64,000 nucleotides of DNA from Haloarcula sp. DT43 (GTDB lineage Archaea; Halobacteriota; Halobacteria; Halobacteriales; Haloarculaceae). The notes beneath the pieces were generated by a model that was not told the DNA's origin, searched no databases, and saw only the letters and a list, made by a program, of their open reading frames with translations. The position numbers were made by a program, and so were the translations under genes. Numbering within the stretch: the stretch's first letter is position 1; the number at the start of each line of letters is the position of its first letter. Below, in pieces: positions 34,248 through 41,824 of the stretch. The DNA is taken from positions 992,001 through 1,056,000 of the forward strand of contig NZ_JAYMGZ010000001.1 of NCBI RefSeq assembly GCF_037078405.1. Reading direction: 5' to 3'.

Positions 34248-34658
34248 ATGAGCGAGGCCGACGCACTCGACGAGGACCTCTACCGCCGGACCAAACAACT
34301 GCTCGAGCCGGGCGAGATACAGCTCAACGGCGCCGTCGTCCACACGGAGTACGACGGCAGCGACGAAATCGAGATGATGCAGGCCACCATCGAGGTCGGC
34401 GAACTCATCGCCGAGGGCGCGGGGCTCGACCCCACGGACACGTTCGTCTACTCCGGCAGCGACGACCCCGAGTTCGCGTCGAACCAGCACCAGGGGCTCA
34501 CGCTCGACGGCGAGGAGTTCGTCTGGGAGTGCCAGCAGCTCCTGCGCAACGGCTCCTTCGACCTGGTGTTTTACTACGAGGCCAGCGCCGACCACGACGG
34601 CATCCTCGCCGCCATCGAAGAGGCCGGCTACGCGGTCACGGGCGTCGAAGGCGAGTAA
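34248..34658 (+). CDS. Conserved haloarchaeal protein (DUF5778-like)
   Basis: 136-aa acidic cytosolic protein. There are no membrane segments or catalytic motifs; notable phrases are ALDEDLYRRTKQLLEPGEIQ and VWECQQLLRNGSFDLVFYYE. I associate it with the haloarchaeal DUF5778 family from memory; the function is unknown. Its stop abuts the stop of the opposite-strand gene with no spacer. Confidence 0.7.
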   Translation: MSEADALDEDLYRRTKQLLEPGEIQLNGAVVHTEYDGSDEIEMMQATIEVGELIAEGAGLDPTDTFVYSGSDDPEFASNQHQGLTLDGEEFVWECQQLLRNGSFDLVFYYEASADHDGILAAIEEAGYAVTGVEGE

Positions 34659-34949
34659 TCAGTCGCCAGCCGACAGCCGTTCCTGGCAGTTGTGACAGTA
34701 GGTGTAGTCCGGACCGTTGGCCGCGCCGCAGATGCGACAGGTCGTCGCCTCGACCGCGGCCTGTTCGAAGTAGGCGTTGAGCTGGCCGGTGTCGCGCCCG
34801 GCGCGCCGGCCGCTGAACTGCTCGACGAGCGGCTCGTGTGCGGCGTAGTCCATGAGCCGGAACATGAGGACGAACCACAGCGGCACCCCTATCAGGACGA
34901 ACAGGTAGACCAGCAGCCGGACCGCCAGTTCGGCCGTCGAGATTGCCAC
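34659..34949 (-). CDS. Small membrane protein with zinc-ribbon tail
   Basis: 96 aa. One long or two short hydrophobic helices (about 8-32) precede a soluble tail ending in CRICGAANGPDYTYCHNC, a CxxC...CxxC zinc ribbon. Such membrane-tethered ribbons are frequent in haloarchaea without known function. The stop abuts the convergent gene at 34658. Confidence 0.75.
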   Translation of the reverse strand: MAISTAELAVRLLVYLFVLIGVPLWFVLMFRLMDYAAHEPLVEQFSGRRAGRDTGQLNAYFEQAAVEATTCRICGAANGPDYTYCHNCQERLSAGD

Positions 34950-35048
34950 GCCCGGAGTACGGGCCCAGAGGGGTAAAACGCTCCGGCGACCGGGCAGGCG
35001 GGCGGCCGTCCCGGACTATTTTTATTCGCAGAACCCCCAGATTGCGGC

Positions 35049-36104
35049 ATGAGCGAAGACCTCGGAACAGTAGACCGGGCCGTGCTGAACGCCTTTCAGG
35101 GGGGCTTCCCGGTCGTCGAACGGCCGTTCGAGCCGGCCGCGTCGGCGCTTGCCGAGCACGGCGTCGACATCGACGCGGACGAGCTGTTGGCGCGCGTACA
35201 GGACCTCGACGACGCGGGCGTGCTCACGCGGTTCGGCGCGCTCATCAACGCCGAAGCCATCGGCGGCACCGCGACGCTCGTCGCGACCCACGCTCCCGAG
35301 GACAGCTACGACGAGCACGCGGAACTGATAAACGCCCACCCCGAGGTCGCGCACAACTACGAGCGCGAACACCCCCATCTGAACATGTGGTTCGTGGTCT
35401 CCGTGGCCGAGGAGGGACGGGTCGAGGAGGTCCTGGCCGAAATCGAAGCCGAGACCGGCGAGGAGACGTACAACCTCCCGAAACAGCAGGAGTTCCACGT
35501 CGGCGCGAAGTTCCCCGTCGAGGGGCCACAGACACAGGCCGTCGACTGTTCGGACCTGGGGCCGGACGTGACGCCGACCGCGGAGCGGTCGCTCACTGCC
35601 GACGAACTGGACCTCGTGCTGGAAATCCAGGACGGGCTGCCGATTACCGCCACGCCCTACGCCGACGTGGCCGACGCAATCGACGCCGACGTCGACTGGG
35701 TGCTGGAGACGATACGGCGGTTCAACGCGGAGGGGAAGGTCCGTCGCGTCGGCGTCATCCCGAACCACTACGCGCTGGGCTACAGCGAGAACGGGATGAC
35801 CGTCTGGGACGTGCCCGACGAGGTCATCGACGAGGTGGGGCCGGCCATCGCCGAGTTCGACTTCGTGACCCACTGCTACGAACGGCCGCGCCACGACGGC
35901 GTCTGGCCGTACAACTTCTTCGCGATGACTCACGGGCGAAGCGAGGCCGAGAGCCAGGAGCGCATCCAGCAGGTCCGCGACCGGATGGCCGAACACTGGG
36001 ACGTGTCCGAGGACGATTGGGACACGCTGTTCTCGACGCGCATCCTGAAGAAGACGGGCATCAGGCTGGACGAACGAGCGCGGCGGAACGCAGAGACGCC
36101 GTGA
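35049..36104 (+). CDS. Siroheme decarboxylase, fused AhbA-AhbB type
   Basis: Decarboxylates siroheme to 12,18-didecarboxysiroheme in the archaeal alternative heme (or heme d1) route. The 351 aa contain two Lrp/AsnC-like repeats. The first (about 8-165) has an HTH-like segment (LLARVQDLDDAGVLTRFGALIN) and HNYEREHPHLNMWFVVS. The second (about 185-345) has ILEI-type VLEIQDGLPIT, KVRRVGVIPNHYALGY, THCYERPRHDGVWPYNFFAMTHG. AhbA and AhbB are usually separate subunits of a heterodimer; both are in one chain here. The met8-like gene follows after 31 nt. An AT-rich box TTTTTATT (35019-35026) precedes the ATG. Confidence 0.9.
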   Translation: MSEDLGTVDRAVLNAFQGGFPVVERPFEPAASALAEHGVDIDADELLARVQDLDDAGVLTRFGALINAEAIGGTATLVATHAPEDSYDEHAELINAHPEVAHNYEREHPHLNMWFVVSVAEEGRVEEVLAEIEAETGEETYNLPKQQEFHVGAKFPVEGPQTQAVDCSDLGPDVTPTAERSLTADELDLVLEIQDGLPITATPYADVADAIDADVDWVLETIRRFNAEGKVRRVGVIPNHYALGYSENGMTVWDVPDEVIDEVGPAIAEFDFVTHCYERPRHDGVWPYNFFAMTHGRSEAESQERIQQVRDRMAEHWDVSEDDWDTLFSTRILKKTGIRLDERARRNAETP

Positions 36105-36135
36105 CCGTCCGCATCCGGGCACGGGGCGGTGGCCG

Positions 36136-36783
36136 ATGATTCCGCTCATGCACGACTTCGAGGGCGAGACGGTGCTCGTCGTCGGCGGCGGTCCGGTCGG
36201 TGCGCGCAAGGCCCGTCGGTTCGCCGCGGAGGCGCGCGTCGTCGTCCTCAGCCCCGAGTTCGCCGACCGGTCGTTCGCGGACGCGGAAAAGGTCCGGGCC
36301 GCACCGACCCCCGAGCAGGCACAGGCGTGGGTCGAGCGGACCGACCCGGCGCTGGTCGTCGCCGCGACGGACGACCCGGCCCTGAACGACGCCTTCAGCG
36401 CGGCCGCCGAGGCCCACGGCGCGCTCGTCAATCGGGCCGACGACCACGGCGACCAGTCGTTCGGCAACGTCGTCGTTCCCGCGACAGTGCGTGACGACCC
36501 CGTGACGCTGGCGATTGCGACCGGCGGGCGCGCGCCGGCGCTGTCGAAGCACCTGCGCGAGCGCTTCGAATCGGAGTTCGACAACGCCGGGCTGATGGCG
36601 GCCCTCGTCGGCGACCTCCGCGAGGACCTCCGGGACAGGGGCGTCCCCCCGTCCGAGCGGCGTGACGCCGTTAGGCTCGTTGTCAGGTCACGGGAAGTTT
36701 GGAAGGCTTTAGATAGTGGCAGGTCCAATGGGGAGCAAGTAGCTAGAGACGTGATCGGAGAGTTACCTGGTGATCAAACGTGA
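36136..36783 (+). CDS. Precorrin-2 dehydrogenase / ferrochelatase-type (Met8/CysG N-terminal)
   Basis: 215 aa. Oxidises precorrin-2 to sirohydrochlorin with NAD+, possibly also inserting iron to give siroheme. The Rossmann motif is VLVVGGGPVGARKARRF (about 14-30). The family phrases LVNRADD, FGNVVVPATV and IATGGRAPALSKHLRER follow. It lies between the siroheme decarboxylase and hemA, and its stop overlaps the hemA GTG by 4 nt (36780-36783). Confidence 0.92.
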   Translation: MIPLMHDFEGETVLVVGGGPVGARKARRFAAEARVVVLSPEFADRSFADAEKVRAAPTPEQAQAWVERTDPALVVAATDDPALNDAFSAAAEAHGALVNRADDHGDQSFGNVVVPATVRDDPVTLAIATGGRAPALSKHLRERFESEFDNAGLMAALVGDLREDLRDRGVPPSERRDAVRLVVRSREVWKALDSGRSNGEQVARDVIGELPGDQT

Positions 36784-38126
36784 GAGGGGACACTGGTGCA
36801 ATCGTTGGGGTCTGTATCTCCCATGAGCGCGCGAGCGTCGACCAGCTAGAGACCGCTGCGGCGGACAGCGAGCGCCACGCCGTCGAATCCCTGCTCGCAC
36901 ACCCCGAGGTCGAGGAGGCGATTGCGCTGCAGACGTGCAACCGGACCGAGGGGTACGTCGTCGTCTCGGACCGCGAGGACGGCCTCGACGCGCTCGAACT
37001 GTTCACCCGCGCCGTCCCCGACGACGTCGTCGTCGAGATGGGGCACGAGGAGAGTCTCCGTCACCTGCTCCGGGTCGCCGCCGGGCTCGAATCGATTGTA
37101 CTCGGCGAGGACCAGATTCTCGGACAGCTCCGGACCGCCTACGAGACCGCCCGCGGCGTCGGCGGCGTCGGGCCGACGCTGGAAGACGGCGTCACGAAGG
37201 CGATTCACGTCGGCGAGCGCGCTCGCACGGAGACGGAAATCAACGAGGGCGTCGTCTCGCTGGCCTCCGCCGCGGTTCGCCTGCTCGACAAGGAGTGTTC
37301 CCTCGACGGCGAGACGGCCCTGGTCGTCGGTGCCGGCGAGATGGGCCAACTGGCGGCGAAGGCGCTCGGCGAGGAGGTCGACCGGCTCCTCGTGGCCAAC
37401 CGGACGGTGCCACACGCCGAACACGTCGCCGAGTCGGTCGACACCGACGCCAGCGCGGTCGCGCTCGAGGGCATCGAAGCGGCCGTCTCCGAGGCCCGCG
37501 TCGTCATCTCGGCCACCGGGAGCAGCGACCAGGTGTTCGACATCGGGACGTTCGGCGACGCCGGCGAGGTGTCCATCGTCGACATCGCACAGCCGCGTGA
37601 CGTTCCGGCCGGCGCGGACCGCCTCCCGTCGGTGACGGTGTACGACCTCGACGCACTGGAGTCGGTGACCGCCGAAACCCGGAACAAGCGACAGCGGGCC
37701 GCCGAAGCCGTCGAGCGCATCGTCGACGAGGAGTTCGACCGGCTGCTCACCCAGTACAAGCGCAAGCGCGCCGACAGGGTCATCTCGACGATGTACGAGA
37801 GCGCCGAACAGGTGAAAGCGGCGGAGCTAAACAGCGCACTCTCGGCGGCGGACTTCGACGAGGACCAGGCGGAGGTCGTCGAAGCGATGGCCGACGCCAT
37901 CGTCTCCCAGATACTCGCCGCGCCGACCAAGAGCCTGCGCGACGCCGCCGAGGAGGACGACTGGTCGACGATTCACACGGCCTTACAGCTGTTCGACCCG
38001 GACTTCGGCGGTCCCGACCAGGCCACTCAGCCCGAGTTCACCAAGGGCATGTCGGTCGAAGACATCCCGGACGGCATGCGCGACGAGATTCCGAACGCGA
38101 TGCTCGACCGGCTCTCGGACGACTGA
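36780..38126 (+). CDS. hemA: Glutamyl-tRNA reductase
   Basis: First committed step of tetrapyrrole synthesis by the C5 route: reduces glutamyl-tRNA to glutamate 1-semialdehyde with NADPH. 448 aa. The catalytic cysteine is in LQTCNRTEGY (about 53). Substrate and hinge elements are GLESIVLGEDQILGQLR, the NADPH site is ALVVGAGEMGQLAAKAL (about 177-193), and the dimerisation helix is rich in RKRAD-type repeats. It starts at GTG 36780, overlapping the upstream stop. HemL and HemB are not in the window. Confidence 0.96.
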   Translation: MRGDTGAIVGVCISHERASVDQLETAAADSERHAVESLLAHPEVEEAIALQTCNRTEGYVVVSDREDGLDALELFTRAVPDDVVVEMGHEESLRHLLRVAAGLESIVLGEDQILGQLRTAYETARGVGGVGPTLEDGVTKAIHVGERARTETEINEGVVSLASAAVRLLDKECSLDGETALVVGAGEMGQLAAKALGEEVDRLLVANRTVPHAEHVAESVDTDASAVALEGIEAAVSEARVVISATGSSDQVFDIGTFGDAGEVSIVDIAQPRDVPAGADRLPSVTVYDLDALESVTAETRNKRQRAAEAVERIVDEEFDRLLTQYKRKRADRVISTMYESAEQVKAAELNSALSAADFDEDQAEVVEAMADAIVSQILAAPTKSLRDAAEEDDWSTIHTALQLFDPDFGGPDQATQPEFTKGMSVEDIPDGMRDEIPNAMLDRLSDD

Positions 38127-38137
38127 CCACGCCCACC

Positions 38138-38142
38138 TTTTT
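38138..38142 (+). promoter_or_regulatory. T5 tract between hemA and the PCD gene
   Basis: CACC-TTTTT-GCCC lies 12 nt after the hemA stop and 26-30 nt before ATG 38168. It may serve both as hemA terminator and as promoter element for the next gene. Confidence 0.4.
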
Positions 38143-38167
38143 GCCCACGCCGCCCGACCCATGCAGT

Positions 38168-38446
38168 ATGGCAGACCTGCTCTCCGACGAGGAGATTAGC
38201 GACCGGCTACCCGACGGGTGGAGCCGCGACGGCGACGAAATCGTGCGCGTCTTCGAGTTCGACGGCTACCTGGACGCGTCGGGCTTTCTGAGCGCCGCGG
38301 CCGGCCTCGCAGAGGACGCGTGGCATCACCCGGAGATGACCATCCGCTGGGGCGAAGTCGAGGTCCGGCTCACGACCCACGACGCCGGCGGCATCACCGA
38401 CAACGACATCGACCTCGCCGAGCGGCTGAACGGCATCCACGACTGA
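38168..38446 (+). CDS. Pterin-4a-carbinolamine dehydratase
   Basis: 92 aa. Dehydrates 4a-hydroxytetrahydropterin, recycling pterin cofactor. The family active-site segment is ED-AWHHPEMTIRWGEVEVRLTTHD (about 47-70), with the paired histidines, followed by GGITDNDIDLAERLN. The length is normal for PCD/DCoH. The reading frame can be extended to 38141, but ATG 38168 gives the typical start (ADLLSDEEI). Its stop is 1 nt before the GTG of the frameshifted next gene. Confidence 0.93.
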   Translation: MADLLSDEEISDRLPDGWSRDGDEIVRVFEFDGYLDASGFLSAAAGLAEDAWHHPEMTIRWGEVEVRLTTHDAGGITDNDIDLAERLNGIHD

Positions 38447-38447
38447 C

Positions 38448-38881
38448 GTGCCCGCCGACGGACTCGCCGCCCTCCGGCCGACCGACCCGGACGGCGAACC
38501 GCGCGGTACGTCTTCCGCATCGAGGTCGACCCGGAGCCGGACGCGCCGGGACTGTGGCTCGACCCCGACCGGTTCGAGACGACGCTGTCCCGGGCGGCCG
38601 ACGAACCGGGAACCGACGGGTGGCTGTTCTTCCGGGACACCCTCTGGCGGGGCGAACTGGCCGACGAACCGCATTTCCGGCGGCTCGTCGCGGACGAACT
38701 CGGCTGTCCGGTCGTCTCGGCGTCGTTCAGCGAACTCCGGACCGACGAGGCGCACCTGGCTGCGCTGAAAACCGCCATCGCCGGCGACCTGTCCCTGTTC
38801 AACGCCGAGTCGGTCAGCGACGTACTCACCAAGTACCTCGGCAGTTCGATACGCGTGGAGCCGGGCGGCGACGTCGCGTAG
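38448..38881 (+). pseudogene. LWR-salt-type protein gene with a one-base frameshift
   Basis: Reading from GTG 38448 gives MPADGLAALRPTDPDGEP. From about 38501 the coding frame shifts to one that reads ARYVFRIEVDPEPDAPGLWL and continues to TAG 38879-38881 through WLFFRDTLWRGELADEP, ASFSELRTDEAHL and VLTKYLGSSIRVE. That second frame has no ATG, GTG or TTG between the previous gene's stop (TGA 38444-38446) and the conserved block. Inserting one C in the CC at 38499-38500 would restore a single 145-codon frame. The conserved part resembles the haloarchaeal LWR-salt family (name from memory). It is a true pseudogene, a programmed shift or a sequence error. Confidence 0.75.
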
Positions 38882-38968
38882 TCACCGCCTACAGCGTGTT
38901 ATACGCGTCAAAACCGGTCGTAGGGCCCGAAAGACTATATCCGAAACTCCCCAACGAACTGACCCCCA

Positions 38969-39616
38969 ATGACCACCGACTACGACTTCTGGCTGTTCGA
39001 CCTCGACGGGACGCTCGTCGACATCGAGCCAGCGTATCCCCGGAAAGTGATGGGCGCCGTCGGCGACCGCCTCGGCGTCGAGTTCACGGAGCGGGAGCGG
39101 GACGCGCTCTGGTACGGGTTCGGTGGGACGCGGTCGCGGACGCTCGCGGAGCGGGGCGTCGACCAGCGGGAGTTCTGGCGGCTGTTCCACGAGGAGGAAG
39201 ACCCCGTCGCCCGGGCGGAGGCGACGTACCTCTACGACGACGCCGAGGCGTTTCTCGCCACCCTCACCGGGCCGGTCGGGCTGGTCACGCACTGCCAGCA
39301 GTACCTCACCGACCCGGTCCTCGACCACTTGGACATCGCCGACTGGTTCGAGACGGTCGTCTGCTGTGACGACGACGTCGGCTGGAAGCCCGACCCGAGG
39401 CCCGTGGAACTGGCGATGCGGGAGATGGACGTCGGGGCCGACGGCCACCGCGGCGTGCTCGCCGGCGACAACCCGTCCGACATCGGCGCGGCGTGGAACG
39501 CGGGCCTCGACGGGGTCCACGTCGGGCGGCGGTCCCCGGCGGAGACGGGTCGGTGCGTGCGAGGCGACAGGCGCGTCGCCTCACTGCTCGACCTCGCCGC
39601 CTCTCAGGGCAGGTAG
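38969..39616 (+). CDS. HAD-family hydrolase
   Basis: 215 aa, phosphoglycolate phosphatase-like. Motif I is WLFDLDGTLVD (nucleophile Asp about 10), motif II lies around LVTHCQQ, and motifs III/IV are WKPDPRPVELAM and VLAGDNPSDIGAAWNAG. The cap domain lies between residues 20 and 95. The substrate is unknown. The 3' end overlaps the convergent MoeA-like gene by 13 nt (39604-39616). AT-rich TATAT at 38937-38941 is the likely promoter. Confidence 0.9.
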   Translation: MTTDYDFWLFDLDGTLVDIEPAYPRKVMGAVGDRLGVEFTERERDALWYGFGGTRSRTLAERGVDQREFWRLFHEEEDPVARAEATYLYDDAEAFLATLTGPVGLVTHCQQYLTDPVLDHLDIADWFETVVCCDDDVGWKPDPRPVELAMREMDVGADGHRGVLAGDNPSDIGAAWNAGLDGVHVGRRSPAETGRCVRGDRRVASLLDLAASQGR

Positions 39617-40530
39617 TCCCAGTCCTCGACGCCGACGGTGGTGCCGGACTCGAGGCCGGCTTCGTCCGCGGGCACGGACACCCAGCCGTCGGCCCGGGTC
39701 GCCACGGCGAGGTCCGCGCCCGGCAGCGGCGTCGCCGTCCCGTCGTCTACGGCGACCGGCGCGAACGTCCGGACCGTTTCCCGGCTGTCGATTCGCTCCG
39801 TCAGGGTCGCCGACGTCCGTGGGTGCGCGGACAGCGGGGCGTCGGCGAACGACTTCAGGAGCGGGCGAACGAGTTGGACGGCGCTGACGCGCGCTCCGGT
39901 CGGCGACTCCGGCAGCAACACCACCGGCCGGTCCTCGACGACGGCCAGCCCGGTCCGGCCGCCGGGGTCGACAGCGACGGTGTCCGTGAGCACGTCGCCG
40001 AGTTCGGCGACGACGTCCCTGAGCGTGTCGCCCGGCTCCGTCCCGGTGACGACGAGGAGGTCACGGGTGAGGTCGCGCTGGACTGCCATCCGGAGCGCCG
40101 GCGCGTCGTCGGCGACGGGGTCCCGGTAGGTCACCTTGCCGCCCCAGCGGTCGACGTACTGCGCCAGCGTGAACCCCGCCGTCTCGGCCTGTGGGGACTC
40201 GTCGCCGGTCCGCTGGAGTTCGTCGCCCGTGGGCAGGATACCCACCTGCGGTCGCTGGCGGACGAGCAGTTCGGTGACGCCGGCGGCTCTCAGCAGGCCC
40301 ACGTCGCCGGGCCGTATCTGGTGGCTCCGCTCGAAGACGGCGTCACCGGCGCTGCGGTCGGCCGCCGCGACGGGGTCGTTCGCCGTCGCGTCCGTCGCCA
40401 GGACCCGGCCGACGGCGACGGAGAGTGGAATCCGGTCCGTCCGGTCGACGGGGCCGGCGACGCTGCCGACCCGTCGGCGTGCGGTCTCCAGCGGAAGCGA
40501 CTCGGCGTCCGACGGCGAGGAACCAGCCAT
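39604..40530 (-). CDS. MoeA-like protein lacking the domain with the NSAMDG motif
   Basis: 308 aa against about 400 for MoeA. The N-terminal segment (RIPLSVAVGRVLATDATANDPV) continues directly into VFERSHQIRPGDVGLLRAAGV. The PPFDNSAMDGYA region and the linked domain II are missing. The MogA/MoaB-like domain (PQVGILPTGDELQ, VVTGTEPGDTLRDV) and the C-terminal domain remain. MoeA inserts molybdate into molybdopterin-AMP; this paralogue may be inactive or have another role. The deletion lies in frame with normal flanks, so it appears a stable variant and not a broken gene. The ATG 40530 was chosen over 40578. Confidence 0.8.
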   Translation of the reverse strand: MAGSSPSDAESLPLETARRRVGSVAGPVDRTDRIPLSVAVGRVLATDATANDPVAAADRSAGDAVFERSHQIRPGDVGLLRAAGVTELLVRQRPQVGILPTGDELQRTGDESPQAETAGFTLAQYVDRWGGKVTYRDPVADDAPALRMAVQRDLTRDLLVVTGTEPGDTLRDVVAELGDVLTDTVAVDPGGRTGLAVVEDRPVVLLPESPTGARVSAVQLVRPLLKSFADAPLSAHPRTSATLTERIDSRETVRTFAPVAVDDGTATPLPGADLAVATRADGWVSVPADEAGLESGTTVGVEDWDYLP

Positions 40531-40606
40531 ACCCGCCCTAGCGGCCGCTGTGTCAAAAGCGCCTCGTAGCGACCCCATCTCGTCGTCACCGCGGGACCGG
40601 GAACGC

Positions 40607-40612
40607 TTTTTT
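40607..40612 (+). promoter_or_regulatory. T6 tract at the promoter position of the GIDE gene
   Basis: ACGC-TTTTTT-CCG lies 23-28 nt before ATG 40635. The divergent MoeA-like gene starts at 40530, so no upstream plus-strand gene needs a terminator here. That favours a promoter role. Confidence 0.4.
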
Positions 40613-40634
40613 CCGTCGGCGACGGCGTCGACGT

Positions 40635-41408
40635 ATGGTCCTCCCGCAACTGGTCGCTACCGTGTTCCTGGTCGTCGGCGGGTTCCTGCTCGTCCGCGGC
40701 GGCCGGGAACTCCGAACCGTGTTCCACATCCTCCGCAACGACCCGGTCCCGGTGCGTTCGCTCGACGGACACGCCGGCCCCGTCGAAATCACCGGCACGG
40801 CCGTCGCCGACGAGGACGCCGGGACGGTCACGGCTCCCTTCACCGGCAGCGAGTGTCTGGCCTACACCTACGAAGTCGAGGAGTTCCGCTCGTCGGGGAA
40901 ACACTCCAGCTGGGAGACGCTCGACGCCGGACAGGCCGGCGTCGACTTCGTCGTCGACGACGGAACTGCCCGCGTCCGCGTGAATCCCGAGGGCGCGGAC
41001 GTGCGGTTCGAGCCCCAGTCGGTCACCGTCGCGCCCGGCACGGAGCTTCCCGAACGCCTGGCCGAGTACGTCGAGCGGACGGAGGCCGTCGAGGCACAGG
41101 ACGGGTCCGTGAACCTGCTCGTGACGGAGCTCAGTCTGGGGAACAAACAGCGCTTCACCGAGCGCCGGCTGGACGTCGGCGAGGACGTGTACGTCTACGG
41201 CCAGGCGACCCGCGGCCCCGCGACGGAGTGGGGGAGCAACCTCGTCGACGCCGTCGTCGGGGACGGCGACGGGACGCCGGTGTTCGTCGTCTCCGACGCC
41301 AGCGAGCGCGCCACCGCCTGGCGGATTGTGCGGGGCGCGGTCGTCGAGACGGCGTTCGGGCTGCTGGCCGTCGTCGTCGGCAGCGTCGCCCTCCTGTCCG
41401 TGTGGTAG
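40635..41408 (+). CDS. GIDE-domain membrane protein (MULAN-like without RING)
   Basis: 257 aa. An N-terminal helix (LVATVFLVVGGFLLVRGG) and a C-terminal helix (TAFGLLAVVVGSVALLSVW) flank a GIDE-type domain: GPVEITGTAVADEDAGTVTA, PFTGSECLAYTYEVEE, VTVAPGTELPE and ERRLDVGEDVYVYGQA. The eukaryotic relative MULAN carries a RING finger, absent here. Archaeal GIDE proteins are uncharacterised; a membrane scaffold or regulated-proteolysis role is speculation. Confidence 0.82.
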   Translation: MVLPQLVATVFLVVGGFLLVRGGRELRTVFHILRNDPVPVRSLDGHAGPVEITGTAVADEDAGTVTAPFTGSECLAYTYEVEEFRSSGKHSSWETLDAGQAGVDFVVDDGTARVRVNPEGADVRFEPQSVTVAPGTELPERLAEYVERTEAVEAQDGSVNLLVTELSLGNKQRFTERRLDVGEDVYVYGQATRGPATEWGSNLVDAVVGDGDGTPVFVVSDASERATAWRIVRGAVVETAFGLLAVVVGSVALLSVW

Positions 41409-41449
41409 AGACCGTCGGGTTTACCACTGCGTACCACTTAGGTGGGCGC

Positions 41450-41806
41450 ATGTCTGCCCTGCGTGAAGCGCTTCGGGACCTCCCCGACGCCGTGTTCGCG
41501 GACGTGCTCGAATCCGAGGACGAATACCTCCTCGTGCTCGACCTGCCGGGCGTGACCGCGGACACAATCGACGTGACCGTTGAAGGGGGCCGCCTTCGTA
41601 TCGACGGGCAACGGACCAAGGACGTTCCCGGGGAGTTCACCTTCGTCCGCGAGGACCGCTCCGTGTTCCTCGACGCCGAACTCCCGCTCCCGCCGGACAC
41701 GACCGGGCAGGGCGGTGAAGGGACCGTGGAAAACGGCGTCCTCGAACTCCGCCTGCCGAAGGCGACAGCGGCACCGAGCACGACGATTCCCATCGACGGG
41801 GACTGA
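41450..41806 (+). CDS. Small heat-shock protein (Hsp20/alpha-crystallin)
   Basis: 118-aa holdase chaperone. The alpha-crystallin domain runs from about 20 to 110: EDEYLLVLDLPGVTADTIDVTVEGGRL, FTFVREDRSVFLDAELPLP, GTVENGVLELRLPKA (the conserved GVL end). The N-terminal arm is very short and the C-terminal tail has a loose IxI-like TTIPI. Start ATG 41450. It lies 18 nt before the UbiB gene on the same strand. Confidence 0.93.
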   Translation: MSALREALRDLPDAVFADVLESEDEYLLVLDLPGVTADTIDVTVEGGRLRIDGQRTKDVPGEFTFVREDRSVFLDAELPLPPDTTGQGGEGTVENGVLELRLPKATAAPSTTIPIDGD

Positions 41807-41824
41807 CCCAGAGGTGGCAAGCCG

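Noticed and set aside
38448-38768. 106-codon ORF from GTG 38448 read as one frame
   Set aside because: After residue 18 it is Arg/Ser-rich shadow; the conserved protein continues in another frame, so it is treated as a frameshifted gene.
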